Positions 52,980 through 62,053 of a stretch of DNA of 64,000 bases are shown here, one piece after another (position 1 is the first letter of the stretch; each line of letters starts with the position of its first letter). The stretch covers positions 3,596,001-3,660,000 of the forward strand of contig NZ_JNIF01000003.1 of assembly GCF_000702445.1 (NCBI RefSeq). The letters are read 5' to 3'. The notes under the pieces were generated by a model, which did not search any database, was not told the DNA's origin, and was given only the letters and a program-made list of their open reading frames with translations. The position numbers and the translations under genes were made by a program. The DNA comes from Bryobacter aggregatus MPL3. GTDB taxonomy: Bacteria; Acidobacteriota; Terriglobia; Bryobacterales; Bryobacteraceae.

Positions 52980-53505
52980 CGCTGTTGGTGCCGTGACGGG
53001 TGGTGAGGCTTCTGAGGAAGTCGGTTTCCTCATGCAGGCCGTCGAGAGCAAGCCGGGCTTCTGTAATCAGCCGGATGGCCGCCACCAGTAGCATGACGGC
53101 GCCTGAGACGCCGAGGATCACCGGAATGGTGGCCCACTTTGCCGAGAAGATCGAAACGAAGCCAATTGAGACGCTGGTGAGGACGAAGAGGCCGCTGGCC
53201 ATGTACAGCGCCATGAGGGTGCGCATGAGCAGGCTGGCGCGCTTGGATTGGACTTCCATCTGACGTGAAATCTCTTCGCGATATTCCTGATCGAAATCCG
53301 ATTCGCTCCCGGCACGAATCATCTCTTCCATCTTTTCGGAGAGGCGACGCACGCGGTCGACCACGCGTCCCAGACGGTTGGAAGTGGAGATGATAAAACT
53401 GCCGGTGGCGCTCAGCAACAAGGCAGGAGTCAGCATGGCGGTCAGGACATTGAGCGCGCTCGACAGGTTCTGGAAAAACGCCGGCAGCGTAAAGAGGGAG
53501 TTCAT
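52963..53505 (-). CDS. DUF2721-family membrane protein
   Basis: A 180-residue protein with three predicted membrane helices: one near the start (LTAMLTPALLLSATGSFII) and two in the C-terminal half (LYMASGLFVLTSVSIGFVSI and PVILGVSGAVMLLVAAIRL). The loop STSNRLGRVVDRVRRLSE and the following charged helix are typical of DUF2721. Function is unknown. AAAGGAG precedes the ATG. Upstream, between it and the divergent ADOP, is an inverted repeat. Its 3' end overlaps the TlpA-like gene. Confidence 0.82.
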   Translation of the reverse strand: MNSLFTLPAFFQNLSSALNVLTAMLTPALLLSATGSFIISTSNRLGRVVDRVRRLSEKMEEMIRAGSESDFDQEYREEISRQMEVQSKRASLLMRTLMALYMASGLFVLTSVSIGFVSIFSAKWATIPVILGVSGAVMLLVAAIRLITEARLALDGLHEETDFLRSLTTRHGTNSAKVIS

Positions 53506-53525
53506 GGGCTGCTCCTTTGATGGTA

Positions 53526-53553
53526 ACCAAGTGTCCGTCAGCGAACACTTGGT
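53526..53553. promoter_or_regulatory. Inverted repeat between the DUF2721 and ADOP genes
   Basis: Perfect 9-base arms ACCAAGTGT (53526-53534) and ACACTTGGT (53545-53553) are separated by 10 bases, with further partial symmetry inside (CCG against CGA). It lies 20 bases from the DUF2721 start and 73 bases or less from the ADOP start, a position suited to an operator for either divergent unit. No T-run follows on either side, so a terminator is unlikely. Confidence 0.55.
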
Positions 53554-53626
53554 CTGCGTTTGATTTTGCTAAGTAATTGAGAATAGAGTGCTTCTGTTTG
53601 GCCCCCGGATTGCATTTCTCCTGTCC

Positions 53627-56131
53627 ATGCTCAATGGCCTGGAACAGGATATTCGCTACGCATTGCGGGGCTTTGGACGGACTCCTGTCTTTACCTTGGT
53701 GGCGACGCTCAGCGTTGCGCTAGGGATTGGCGCGAATGCGGCGATCTTCAGTCTTTATGACCAGATGATGCTGCGGCCGCTGCCGGTTGCCGCGCCCGAA
53801 CGGCTGGTGATGCTCGATTTGCCTGGGCCGCGTACGGGCTCTACTCACATTGATTTTCCCTTCTCGAATGTGATGTACCGGGGGCTGCGCGATCAGAACC
53901 AGAGTTTCGATCACTTGATCGCCACCATGCACGAGATGGCGAACTTCAGTTGGAAGGGCAAGAGTGAGACGGTTCGTGTGGATCTGGTGAGCGGCAATTT
54001 TTTCTCGGCCCTGGGTCTCAAACCTTTCCTCGGACGCCTGCTGGAAAGCACGGACGACGAGAAGAAGAACGCGCATCCCCTGGCCGTGCTCAGCTATGGC
54101 TATTTTGAGCGCCGCTTTGGCGCTGACGCAGCGATTCTGGGCCAGAGCGTCCGTATCAACGCTCAGCTCTACCGGGTGATCGGGATTGCCCCGAAAGGCT
54201 TTGTGGGGCTGGAGATGGGCGCGGTGCCCAACCTCTATGTGCCGCTGGCGCAGAAGGCGCTGGTGACAAGTACTTGGGATGGCATGGAGGACCCGAACGA
54301 ATATTTTCTCCATGTGTATGGGCTGCTCAAAGCGGGCGTGAGTCTGCCGATGGCCAAAGCCAATCTCGATGCGTTGGTGCTGCCGATGATCGAGGCCGAA
54401 ATGGTGGCGATCCCCAAGATCTCGCCGACTCGCCGTGAACGGTATCTGGCCAAACGTTTTGTTCTCACGGCTGCCGGGACGCCGCTGGTGGGGGATCGGG
54501 AACGAGTCAGCCAGACCTTGAAATTGCTGCTGGGTGTGGTGGGGCTGGTGCTGCTCATCGCTTGTGCGAATGTGGCGAATCTGCTGATTGCCCGGGCGAG
54601 TGGCCGTGTTAAGGAGGTAGCGGTACGGATGGCGCTGGGGGCGGGACGCGGCAGACTGGCGCGGCAGATGATGGTCGAAAGTCTGCTGCTGTCGCTGTTT
54701 GGGGGCGTCTTCGGGATGATGCTTTCGCTCTGGATTCTGGATGCGATTCTGGCAAGCCATGCAGCGGAAGAGGCCGAGCCTTTTCTGAATGCGCAACCGA
54801 ACTGGCGCGTGACGGCCTTCTGCTTTGCCGCCAGCTTGTTGACCGGCTTGCTCTTTGGTTTGGCGCCGGCGATGCGTGGAGCTAAGCATGCACTGATCGA
54901 AACGTTGAAGGCGAATACGGGCGCGATTGCCGCCCATGCGACGCAGGGATGGCTCCGCCGGGCGCTGGTGATTTCGCAGGTGACGATCAGTCTTGTGCTG
55001 CTGGTGGCCGCCGGACTCTTTGCCAAGAGCCTGCTGAACTTAAAGAATTCGAGCCTCGGCTTCAACGCCGAGTCTCTGCTGAGTTTTCGCATCGATCCTT
55101 CTTTGAACGGCTATGAGAAGGCACGTGGACTTAGCCTTCTCGACGCTCTTCGCAGGGAACTGGGAGCATTGCCAGGAGTGCGGGAGGTCGCCATTGCTTC
55201 TGAGCCACTGATTGAGAACTCGATGAGTTCGAACACCTATTCAGTGGAGGGACATCCCCAGCGCGATGGAGTCCATTCGAACTCGGGAACGAATTATGTG
55301 GGCCCGGGCTTCTTCCGGTCCTTGGGCTATCCACTTCTGGCGGGCCGTGAGTTTGGCGATGGGGACCAGGCGAATTCGCGCCGGGTGGCCGTGGTGAATG
55401 AACAGTTTGCCCGCGAGTACTTTAACGGGGCGGCGATCGGCAAGCGGATCGGCTTAGGCTACGAGAAGGATGGCTCGCTGCATCTGGATACCGAGATTAT
55501 TGGTGTGGTGCGCGATGGCAAGCAGCAGAATATGCGCGATGACAAGGCAAAGCGTTTTGTGTACCTGGCTTACACACAGGATCAGGCGGTGGAAGGGATG
55601 ACCTTCTATGTGCGGAGCAACCGAGAGCCAGAACAACTGGCAGCTGAGATTCGCGGAGTGCTGCGCAAGATCGACGACAATCTTCCGATGTATCGTGTGC
55701 AGACGATGGAAGCAACCATCAATCGCAGCTTGCAGAGTGAGCGGATGGTGGCAACCTTATGTTCGTCTTTTGGGTTGCTGGCGACACTGCTGGCGGCCAT
55801 CGGTCTTTATGGCGTGATGGCCTTTAGCGTAGCGCGCCGCACGCGCGAGATCGGCATCCGGCTGGCGCTCGGGGCGGAGCGGTCTACCGTCATCCAAATG
55901 GTGATGCGGGAAGTGGGCTGGATGCTGTCGAGCGGGCTTGTGGCCGGGCTACTGCTCGCCATTGGCTTTGGCAAGTTGGTGGAGTCGCAGTTGTGGGGCC
56001 TAAGTGGCTGGGACCCTCTGATTTTGAGTGGCGCTGTCGTATGTTTGAGCCTGGTAGCGTTAGTTGCCGGTTTGTTGCCGGCGCTGCGTGCTTCGCGCAT
56101 TCAGCCGATGATCGCGTTGCGTTGCGAGTAA
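53627..56131 (+). CDS. ADOP-type FtsX/MacB permease (first of a tandem pair)
   Basis: An 834-residue orphan permease. It starts MLNGLEQDIRYALRGFGRTP, the usual ADOP opening; GTG 53588 is an in-frame alternative adding 13 residues. The first helix has VALGIGANAAIFSLYDQMML. FtsX cores lie near residues 285-430 (ASGRVKEVAVRMALGAGRGR) and 700-830 (ARRTREIGIRLALGAERSTV), with an end RASRIQPMIALRCE. The MacB-type periplasmic domains lie between. No prefix domain and no ATPase are present. A second ADOP follows after four bases. Confidence 0.92.
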   Translation: MLNGLEQDIRYALRGFGRTPVFTLVATLSVALGIGANAAIFSLYDQMMLRPLPVAAPERLVMLDLPGPRTGSTHIDFPFSNVMYRGLRDQNQSFDHLIATMHEMANFSWKGKSETVRVDLVSGNFFSALGLKPFLGRLLESTDDEKKNAHPLAVLSYGYFERRFGADAAILGQSVRINAQLYRVIGIAPKGFVGLEMGAVPNLYVPLAQKALVTSTWDGMEDPNEYFLHVYGLLKAGVSLPMAKANLDALVLPMIEAEMVAIPKISPTRRERYLAKRFVLTAAGTPLVGDRERVSQTLKLLLGVVGLVLLIACANVANLLIARASGRVKEVAVRMALGAGRGRLARQMMVESLLLSLFGGVFGMMLSLWILDAILASHAAEEAEPFLNAQPNWRVTAFCFAASLLTGLLFGLAPAMRGAKHALIETLKANTGAIAAHATQGWLRRALVISQVTISLVLLVAAGLFAKSLLNLKNSSLGFNAESLLSFRIDPSLNGYEKARGLSLLDALRRELGALPGVREVAIASEPLIENSMSSNTYSVEGHPQRDGVHSNSGTNYVGPGFFRSLGYPLLAGREFGDGDQANSRRVAVVNEQFAREYFNGAAIGKRIGLGYEKDGSLHLDTEIIGVVRDGKQQNMRDDKAKRFVYLAYTQDQAVEGMTFYVRSNREPEQLAAEIRGVLRKIDDNLPMYRVQTMEATINRSLQSERMVATLCSSFGLLATLLAAIGLYGVMAFSVARRTREIGIRLALGAERSTVIQMVMREVGWMLSSGLVAGLLLAIGFGKLVESQLWGLSGWDPLILSGAVVCLSLVALVAGLLPALRASRIQPMIALRCE

Positions 56132-56135
56132 AAAG

Positions 56136-58511
56136 ATGAAGAGTAGCTTCCAACAAGCCTTCCGAGCGCTGCGGCGCGATCTGCTTTTTGCCGGATTCGC
56201 GATTTCGATCCTGGCGATTGGGATCGGGGCCAACACCACTGTCTTCACGCTGCTCAACACGATTCTGCTGAAGCCGCTGCCGTACCGGGAACCGGCGCAA
56301 CTGGTGCAACTGACGGAAAGTCTGCCGGACATCGCTGCTGGTGGCTATCCTTTCTCTGCGCCCGACGTGATTGAGCTGCGCAAACGCAATCGATCGCTGC
56401 GTGAGTTGGCCGCTTGCGCGAACATGGAATTTGATCTTTCCGGGAAGGTTGATCCGATGCGCCTGCGGGGAGCCAAAGTGGAGGCGCAACTGTGGCCAAT
56501 GCTCGGTGTGGCGCCGGTGATGGGCCGGGTTTTTGACGAGGCGGAGGAGCGGCGGGACGACAAAGTGGCGGTGCTGAGTTATGCAACCTGGCAGGGGGTT
56601 TTCGGCGGCGATCCTGAACTGATCGGGAAGACCCTGGATCTGGATCGCGAGAGCTACCGCATCGTTGCGGTGATGCCTCGCGGGTTCCAGTATCCGCCGC
56701 TGGCTGCGAAGCATGCGGAGATCTGGGTGCCGCTGTCCTTCACCCAGCGGCAATTGGCAGACCTTGGCAATAACTACTACAACCGGGTGGTTGCGCGGCG
56801 TCGCGACGGCGTGGGAGACCTGAAGCTGCAGGAGGATCTGAAGCGCGTTGGCGCTGAGATCCGGGCTACTTATCCTGCGGCCTTTCCGGGCAAGTTATTG
56901 ACCATTGCCGCGACGCCGCTGATGGAGGATGCGGTTGGCAACACGCGTGGGCTTTTGGGATTGTTAGCGGCAAGCGTCGGCTGCGTGTTACTGATTGGCT
57001 GCGCGAATATCGGAAGCCTGATGCTGGCCAAGGCCGTGGCCCGTCGCGATGAGTTTGCGGTTCGCAAGGCGCTAGGGGCGACGGGTTGGCATCTGCTGAA
57101 AGCAAGCGCGACCGAGGGTCTGCTGGTGGCCATTCCGGGCGCGGCGCTGGGTCTTTTGCTGGCCAGTTGGGGGATCGAAATTCTGGTGCGTCTGGCGCCG
57201 GAGAGCCTGCCCCGGCTCGCGGAAGTGAGTGTCGATTGGCGGGTGGCGCTTTTTGCCATGGCGATGAGTCTGGTGACGACGCTGCTGTTCTCACTTGCCC
57301 CGGCCTGGCAGGCGAGCCGGAGCGATCCGGGGCTGGTTCGCACGCAATCGCGCGGAGCCTTGCGGCTGGGCAGTGGACTGGTTGCGGTCGAGGTGGCGCT
57401 GTGCCTGGTTCTATTGGGCGTGACGGGCCTACTGATGCAGAGCTATTGGAATGTTTTGCATGTCGACCCGGGCTTTCGTCCGGAGCGGCTGCTGAGCTTT
57501 GAGATCAACTCGAAGAGCCCCAAGCTCTACGAGCAACTCGACCCATTGCTGGCCGCGCTGCCGGGAGTGCAGTCGATGAGCTATGCCGATGCGGCGCCCT
57601 TGAACCTGGGCTGGCAACAGATCTTTGGCATGGAAGGGCAGACCTCCATTCCGGCCAATACGCCGCAGATGAGCTTCCATGGGTTGGTGAGCGCCGGACA
57701 CTTTGAGAATCTGGGCATCCGTCTTTTGTCCGGGCGTGGCTTTGGCCCTGGAGACCGGGAAGGGCAGCCGCTGGTTTGCGTCATCAACGAGACGTTCTCA
57801 AAGCAGTTCTACCCGAAAGGGGATGCAATTGGACGAGCTTTGCGCTTTGGGGGATTGGATGCGAGTTTTCCGCTGGTTCGGATTGTCGGCGTGGTGGCCG
57901 ACACCAAACGAAGCTCGCTGAGTGAGGCCCCGGCCCCGCAGACTTATCAGCCGATGTTGCAGGTGCCGGTTCCACGACGCAGTTACTTTTTGCGGACCGC
58001 GATTGCGCCTGACAGGCTTGCCCACTCCGTACGGCAAGTGGTCCACAGTGTCGATCGCAAGCAGGTGGTTGCCGAGATGCACAGCATGGAGGAGAGGATC
58101 GATCAGAAGGCGGCGGGCCGCAAGTTCCAGATGCTGCTGCTCAGTGTTTTTGGCGTTGCGGCGCTACTGCTGGCTGTCACGGGGATCTTTGCGGTGATCG
58201 CGAATCTGGTCGCCCGGCAAAGCAAGGAGATTGGTCTGCGGATGGCTCTGGGTGCGGGCAGGGCAGAGACGCTTGGCATGGTGTTGCGGCGTGGTTTCGC
58301 GCTGGTGGTTGTTGGAATCGGGATTGGTGTTGCGGGACTTTGGCTCTGTGGCAAACAGATGGAGAGCTTTCTCTATGGCGTTGCCCCGGGCAATCTGTGG
58401 TCCGTGAGCGGCGCGATTGCCGTGATGCTACTGGCGGCCATCGCTGCGATTGCCTTGCCGGCGCTGCGCGCGGTGCGTATCAATCCGGCGGTGGCGCTGC
58501 GTGGCGATTAG
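56136..58511 (+). CDS. ADOP-type FtsX/MacB permease (second of a tandem pair)
   Basis: A 791-residue orphan permease starting MKSSFQQAFRALRRDLLFAG, with SILAIGIGANTTVFTLLNTI as the first helix. FtsX cores are near 265-400 (AVARRDEFAVRKALGATGWH) and 665-785 (LVARQSKEIGLRMALGAGRA), ending LRAVRINPAVALRGD. It is clearly a diverged paralogue of the gene four bases upstream, so the two probably form a heterodimeric complex, each protein itself being an internal duplication. Its stop overlaps the convergent lnt stop by four bases (TTAG). Confidence 0.92.
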   Translation: MKSSFQQAFRALRRDLLFAGFAISILAIGIGANTTVFTLLNTILLKPLPYREPAQLVQLTESLPDIAAGGYPFSAPDVIELRKRNRSLRELAACANMEFDLSGKVDPMRLRGAKVEAQLWPMLGVAPVMGRVFDEAEERRDDKVAVLSYATWQGVFGGDPELIGKTLDLDRESYRIVAVMPRGFQYPPLAAKHAEIWVPLSFTQRQLADLGNNYYNRVVARRRDGVGDLKLQEDLKRVGAEIRATYPAAFPGKLLTIAATPLMEDAVGNTRGLLGLLAASVGCVLLIGCANIGSLMLAKAVARRDEFAVRKALGATGWHLLKASATEGLLVAIPGAALGLLLASWGIEILVRLAPESLPRLAEVSVDWRVALFAMAMSLVTTLLFSLAPAWQASRSDPGLVRTQSRGALRLGSGLVAVEVALCLVLLGVTGLLMQSYWNVLHVDPGFRPERLLSFEINSKSPKLYEQLDPLLAALPGVQSMSYADAAPLNLGWQQIFGMEGQTSIPANTPQMSFHGLVSAGHFENLGIRLLSGRGFGPGDREGQPLVCVINETFSKQFYPKGDAIGRALRFGGLDASFPLVRIVGVVADTKRSSLSEAPAPQTYQPMLQVPVPRRSYFLRTAIAPDRLAHSVRQVVHSVDRKQVVAEMHSMEERIDQKAAGRKFQMLLLSVFGVAALLLAVTGIFAVIANLVARQSKEIGLRMALGAGRAETLGMVLRRGFALVVVGIGIGVAGLWLCGKQMESFLYGVAPGNLWSVSGAIAVMLLAAIAAIALPALRAVRINPAVALRGD

Positions 58512-59974
58512 CGGCGCGAGGCCCAGGCGCTGATCGCCAGACCAATCGCGAGGGCGGTCCAGGCAAAGAAGTCGCCGGTTTTGGTGTAGCGCGTGGTGAC
58601 AAAGGCCGTGGTGTATTGCAGGCGTCCGCTGGTTGCGCGGTAGGTTTCCAGTTCATCGATGACGCGTCCGGCGGGATCGATGCTGGCAGTGATGCCATCG
58701 TTGGTGGCCCGCAGCAGCCAGCGTGCGTTTTCCGCGGCGCGCATCCGAGCGAGGCGCAGGTGCTGGCCGCGGGCCGCGGAATGTCCGAAGTAGCCGTCGT
58801 TGGTCAGGTTCACCAGGACGTCGGCGCCTGCCGCGGTGATCGCGCGGACATGGTGTGGGAAGGCGGATTCGTAACAGATGAAGGGACCCAGCTTGCCGCC
58901 GGAAGTGGGGAAGATCTGGATCGCCGTTCCTGGCTGGAAGGTGCCCGCTTCTTGCGAAACCTTGCCGACAATCTGATTGAAGATCGGCGGGACATATTCG
59001 CCAAAGGGCACCAAATTCATCTTGTCGTAGGCGCCAAGCGGGTCGCCGGTGGCGGTGAGAGCTTGCGCGGTGTTGAAGGGGTTGCCGTGGGCATCAAAGC
59101 GCACCGTGCCAAACAAAAAGGGTGCGCCACTCAGGCGGGCGAGGCTGGCCACCTGAGCGCGGAAGGCGGGGTCAGTGTCGTAATAGAGACTCGCTGGGGC
59201 TTCGGGCCACAAGAGCAGCGAAGGCCTGGGCTTGGACGGATCGAGGCTTGCCGCCAGCGTTACGCGGGCCATGCGGTCATAGAGATCATGAATCGCCTCG
59301 CTCGAGAGCGAGCCGTCTTCGGGGATATTCGGTTGCACGGCGACGGCGCTTAGATCGCCTGGCTTGATGTCGGGCAGGGCAGGCAAGAGGTAAAGGGCGA
59401 GCAGGGGCACGCACCAGGCGAGTTGCAAGCGCTCGCGGCGCAGGTACCAGGCGGCGACCGAGGTGCTCATCAGTGCAAAGACGAAGCTGACGCCGTAGAC
59501 GCCGAAGAGTGGCGCCAGACGCATCGGAACGCTCATGTCGATGCCCGCGTTGCCCAGCAGCAGCCAGGTGAAGCCCAACTCGGCGTGCGTCCGTTCGAGG
59601 CCCACCCAGAGCAGTGCGAGGATGGGCGCGGCCCAGCGCAGGCCGAAGAGCCAACCGGCGAGTAACGAGAAGATCGCGAGGTGCAAACCCTTGGCCAGTG
59701 CGAAGAGGACAAAGAGCAGCGTGGCGAGCCAGCCTGGCATGCCACCGTGCGCCGCGAGGGTCCCCTGGATCCAGTAGCAGGTGGCGCCCCATTGCAGAAT
59801 GCCGGCCAGCCAACCCATCAGGAAGCGTTGCTTCGGGCTGGCCTCCTGCGCGCAGGCAATGAGGATGGGAACCAGCGCGAAGGGTGCGAGAAAGGTGAGT
59901 GCGGGGGCGGGCGCGATGAGAACCAGCAGGAGGCCTGTCGCTGCTGCCAGCGCGTAGCTAAATTGTGGCTTCAT
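58508..59974 (-). CDS. lnt: Apolipoprotein N-acyltransferase
   Basis: A 488-residue inner-membrane enzyme that adds the third acyl chain to lipoproteins. About seven membrane helices come first, then the nitrilase-like domain. The catalytic triad is visible: the glutamate in LLWPEAPASL, the lysine in YDKMNLVPFGEYVP and the cysteine in PFICYESAFP. A last helix (FFAWTALAIGLAISAWASR) closes the protein. I start at ATG 59974, which overlaps the lipA 3' end by 17 bases; a longer frame reaches further into lipA. It is the third gene of a SPOR-lipA-lnt operon. Confidence 0.93.
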   Translation of the reverse strand: MKPQFSYALAAATGLLLVLIAPAPALTFLAPFALVPILIACAQEASPKQRFLMGWLAGILQWGATCYWIQGTLAAHGGMPGWLATLLFVLFALAKGLHLAIFSLLAGWLFGLRWAAPILALLWVGLERTHAELGFTWLLLGNAGIDMSVPMRLAPLFGVYGVSFVFALMSTSVAAWYLRRERLQLAWCVPLLALYLLPALPDIKPGDLSAVAVQPNIPEDGSLSSEAIHDLYDRMARVTLAASLDPSKPRPSLLLWPEAPASLYYDTDPAFRAQVASLARLSGAPFLFGTVRFDAHGNPFNTAQALTATGDPLGAYDKMNLVPFGEYVPPIFNQIVGKVSQEAGTFQPGTAIQIFPTSGGKLGPFICYESAFPHHVRAITAAGADVLVNLTNDGYFGHSAARGQHLRLARMRAAENARWLLRATNDGITASIDPAGRVIDELETYRATSGRLQYTTAFVTTRYTKTGDFFAWTALAIGLAISAWASRR

Positions 59975-60854
59975 GGGCAACCAGATCGGCCATATAACTG
60001 GAGCGGACAAAGGGTCCGGCAAAGACGGCACGGAAGCCGAGCGAGTGGCCAAACTTCTGCCATTCCTCGTACTCCTGCGGTTCCACGTAGCGGGCCACCG
60101 GACGATTGCGGCGAGTGGGTTGCAGATACTGTCCGATAGTGGCGATATCGGCTTTACCGTCCTGCCGCAGATGGGTCAGCAATTCGCGAACTTCTTCGTG
60201 CGTTTCGCCGAGCCCGACCATGAGGCCGCTCTTCGATAGGATTTCCGGATGCGCCTGCTTGGCATAGGCCAGCACACGCAGACTCTGTTCGTAATTCGCC
60301 TGGGGACGCACGCGGCGGTACAGGCGCGATACAGTTTCCATGTTGTGGTTGTAGACGTCGGGCTGAGCGGCGAGGACGCGTTCGACGGCGCTCAGATCGC
60401 CATTGAAATCGGGGGTGAGCACTTCCACTTGCGCCTCTGGCAGCGCGCCCTTGACGGCGGCAACGGTCAGCGCCCAATGAGTGGAACCGCCATCCCAAAG
60501 CTCGTCGCGGTTGACGCTGGTGAGCACCACGTAGCGCAGTCCCATGGCGGCGGCTTGGGCGGCGACATGAGCGGGTTCGAGCGGGTCAAGATCGAAGGCG
60601 ATCTTGCGCGGATCGGCTTTGGGAACACTGCAGAAGCCACAACCGCGCGTGCAGAGATTGCCCAGAATCATGAAGGTGGCGGCGCCGCGCGAGAAGCACT
60701 CGTGGATGTTGGGGCAGCGCGCGGATTCGCAAACCGTGTGCAGGTGCAGACTGCGAAGATCGCGCTTCAGCGCGCTGACGGCCTGGTATTCGTGCTGCGG
60801 TTTGCGCAAGAATTCCGGCAGGCGCGGGCGGGCCTTTTCAATCTGCACCAGCAT
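59958..60854 (-). CDS. lipA: Lipoyl synthase
   Basis: A 298-residue radical-SAM enzyme that inserts two sulfurs into protein-bound octanoyl groups. The auxiliary cluster is CESARCPNIHEC (CX4CX5C), the radical-SAM cluster CTRGCGFC (CX3CX2C), and the C-terminal RSSY serine motif is in FVRSSYMA. Length is normal. I start at ATG 60854, two bases after the SPOR gene stop; codons upstream belong to that gene in another frame. It overlaps the start of lnt. lipB is not in the window. Confidence 0.96.
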   Translation of the reverse strand: MLVQIEKARPRLPEFLRKPQHEYQAVSALKRDLRSLHLHTVCESARCPNIHECFSRGAATFMILGNLCTRGCGFCSVPKADPRKIAFDLDPLEPAHVAAQAAAMGLRYVVLTSVNRDELWDGGSTHWALTVAAVKGALPEAQVEVLTPDFNGDLSAVERVLAAQPDVYNHNMETVSRLYRRVRPQANYEQSLRVLAYAKQAHPEILSKSGLMVGLGETHEEVRELLTHLRQDGKADIATIGQYLQPTRRNRPVARYVEPQEYEEWQKFGHSLGFRAVFAGPFVRSSYMADLVAHEATI

Positions 60855-60856
60855 GA

Positions 60857-61486
60857 TTAATAACTGCGGGGGAAGGGGGCGAAGCCGAGTCCATTCAACT
60901 CGGAGCGGGTCTTGCCCAGTTCCGATTTCTGGATGGGGCCCACCAGGACGCGGAAGATAGTCTCCTTGTCGGACGGGGCAATCCAAATCGAATAGCCTTT
61001 GCCTTTCAGCACTTTGGCGACAACGTCGGCTTCGGCGCGGCCCACTGCGGCCACTTGCAGGAACAGGCTGCCCTTGGGGGGCTCGCCCGCCTTGGTTTCG
61101 GTACGTCGCGACTCTTCGCGCTTCGGCTCTTCTTTTTTGGGTTCGGGCTTCTTCGACTCGGCCTTCTCCACTGGCTTCGCGATTCTTTCAGCTCTTTCGA
61201 CGGGCCGTTCCACCTGGACAGGCTTTTCCACAGCCGGCTCTGCCTCTGCGGCAGCGCTCTCCTTGGCCGCACTCTTGTCGATGATGATCGGATTGGGCGC
61301 TGGTCCCGATTCGGCGGAGCTCCGCGCGCCGGCCACTTCGGTGGCAGGGTTGGGAGAAGAGTTCTTACCCAGAATGTATCCCATGACAAAGAACACTCCG
61401 AGCAGAACCACAACTATGAAGAAAACACTAAGCAACTGGCGATTGCCCAGTACGAGCTCGAACTCGCCTTCTTCGTTACGTGGCAT
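60857..61486 (-). CDS. SPOR-domain membrane protein
   Basis: A 209-residue bitopic protein. A short cytoplasmic end (MPRNEEGEFELVLGNRQ) precedes one membrane helix (LLSVFFIVVVLLGVFFVMGY). A long periplasmic linker rich in Pro, Glu and Lys follows (about 50-135; charged repeats such as KPEPKKEEPKREE). The C-terminal SPOR domain (about 140-209) starts GSLFLQVAAVGRAEADVVAK and contains FRVLVGPIQKSELGKTRSEL. SPOR domains bind denuded peptidoglycan at the division septum. The start at 61486 is fixed by the cytoplasmic end. lipA follows after two bases. Confidence 0.88.
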   Translation of the reverse strand: MPRNEEGEFELVLGNRQLLSVFFIVVVLLGVFFVMGYILGKNSSPNPATEVAGARSSAESGPAPNPIIIDKSAAKESAAAEAEPAVEKPVQVERPVERAERIAKPVEKAESKKPEPKKEEPKREESRRTETKAGEPPKGSLFLQVAAVGRAEADVVAKVLKGKGYSIWIAPSDKETIFRVLVGPIQKSELGKTRSELNGLGFAPFPRSY

Positions 61487-61591
61487 ATGTCTAGGGTATA
61501 AGGTAACAGACTTGGCCGCTTGCCGAATCGAACATTTCTTGGTGCGAATGTTTGGACTTCTGCCGACGAACCTTCGGGCGATAATTCGGAG

Positions 61592-62053
61592 ATGATGCTC
61601 GAGACGATCCGGCAATGGATGCGCGATGGCGATCCGATGCCGGTATGTAAGTTGGTGGGGATGCGTGTGGAAAGCGTGGACCCGGGTGCCTGCCGCGCCA
61701 CTTTGGAAGTGGGGCCGCAACACTGGACTCCCTTTGCCACCGTCCATGGGGGGATTCTTTGCGATCTGGCAGATCTGGCGATGGGGATGGCTTTTATGAC
61801 GACGCTGGGCGAAGGCGAAGGCTTGGCGACGATCGAACTGAAGATCAACTATCTGCGGCCGTTTCGGCAGGGGGAACTCCATGCGGAAGGCCGGGTGGTT
61901 CATCGCGGGCGTACCACCGGCTATGTGGAGTGCGAAGTCAAAGACGGGCAGGGGAAGGTGATCGCGAAGGCGTCGTCCACTTGCATTGTTGTGAAAGATG
62001 ACCGGGCGGCTGCGATTTTAGAAGTCTTTCAGAGGAGGAAAAATGACGCTTGA
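61592..62053 (+). CDS. PaaI-type hotdog thioesterase
   Basis: A 153-residue hotdog-fold protein. The signature is FATVHGGILCDLADLAMGMA, with the histidine-glycine-glycine pair and the acidic residue of PaaI-type acyl-CoA thioesterases. LATIELKINYLRPFRQGEL and GRVVHRGRTTGYVECEVKD follow, typical of the family. It hydrolyses an acyl- or aryl-CoA in the cytoplasm; the substrate is unknown. ATG 61592 or 61595 may be used; both lie behind CGGAG. It overlaps the DinB gene by 11 bases. Confidence 0.9.
   Translation: MMLETIRQWMRDGDPMPVCKLVGMRVESVDPGACRATLEVGPQHWTPFATVHGGILCDLADLAMGMAFMTTLGEGEGLATIELKINYLRPFRQGELHAEGRVVHRGRTTGYVECEVKDGQGKVIAKASSTCIVVKDDRAAAILEVFQRRKNDA

Noticed and set aside
18646-58511. 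MacAB-type efflux ABC transporters
   Set aside because: None of the four permeases has an ATPase or MacA-like gene beside it; they fit orphan ADOPs.
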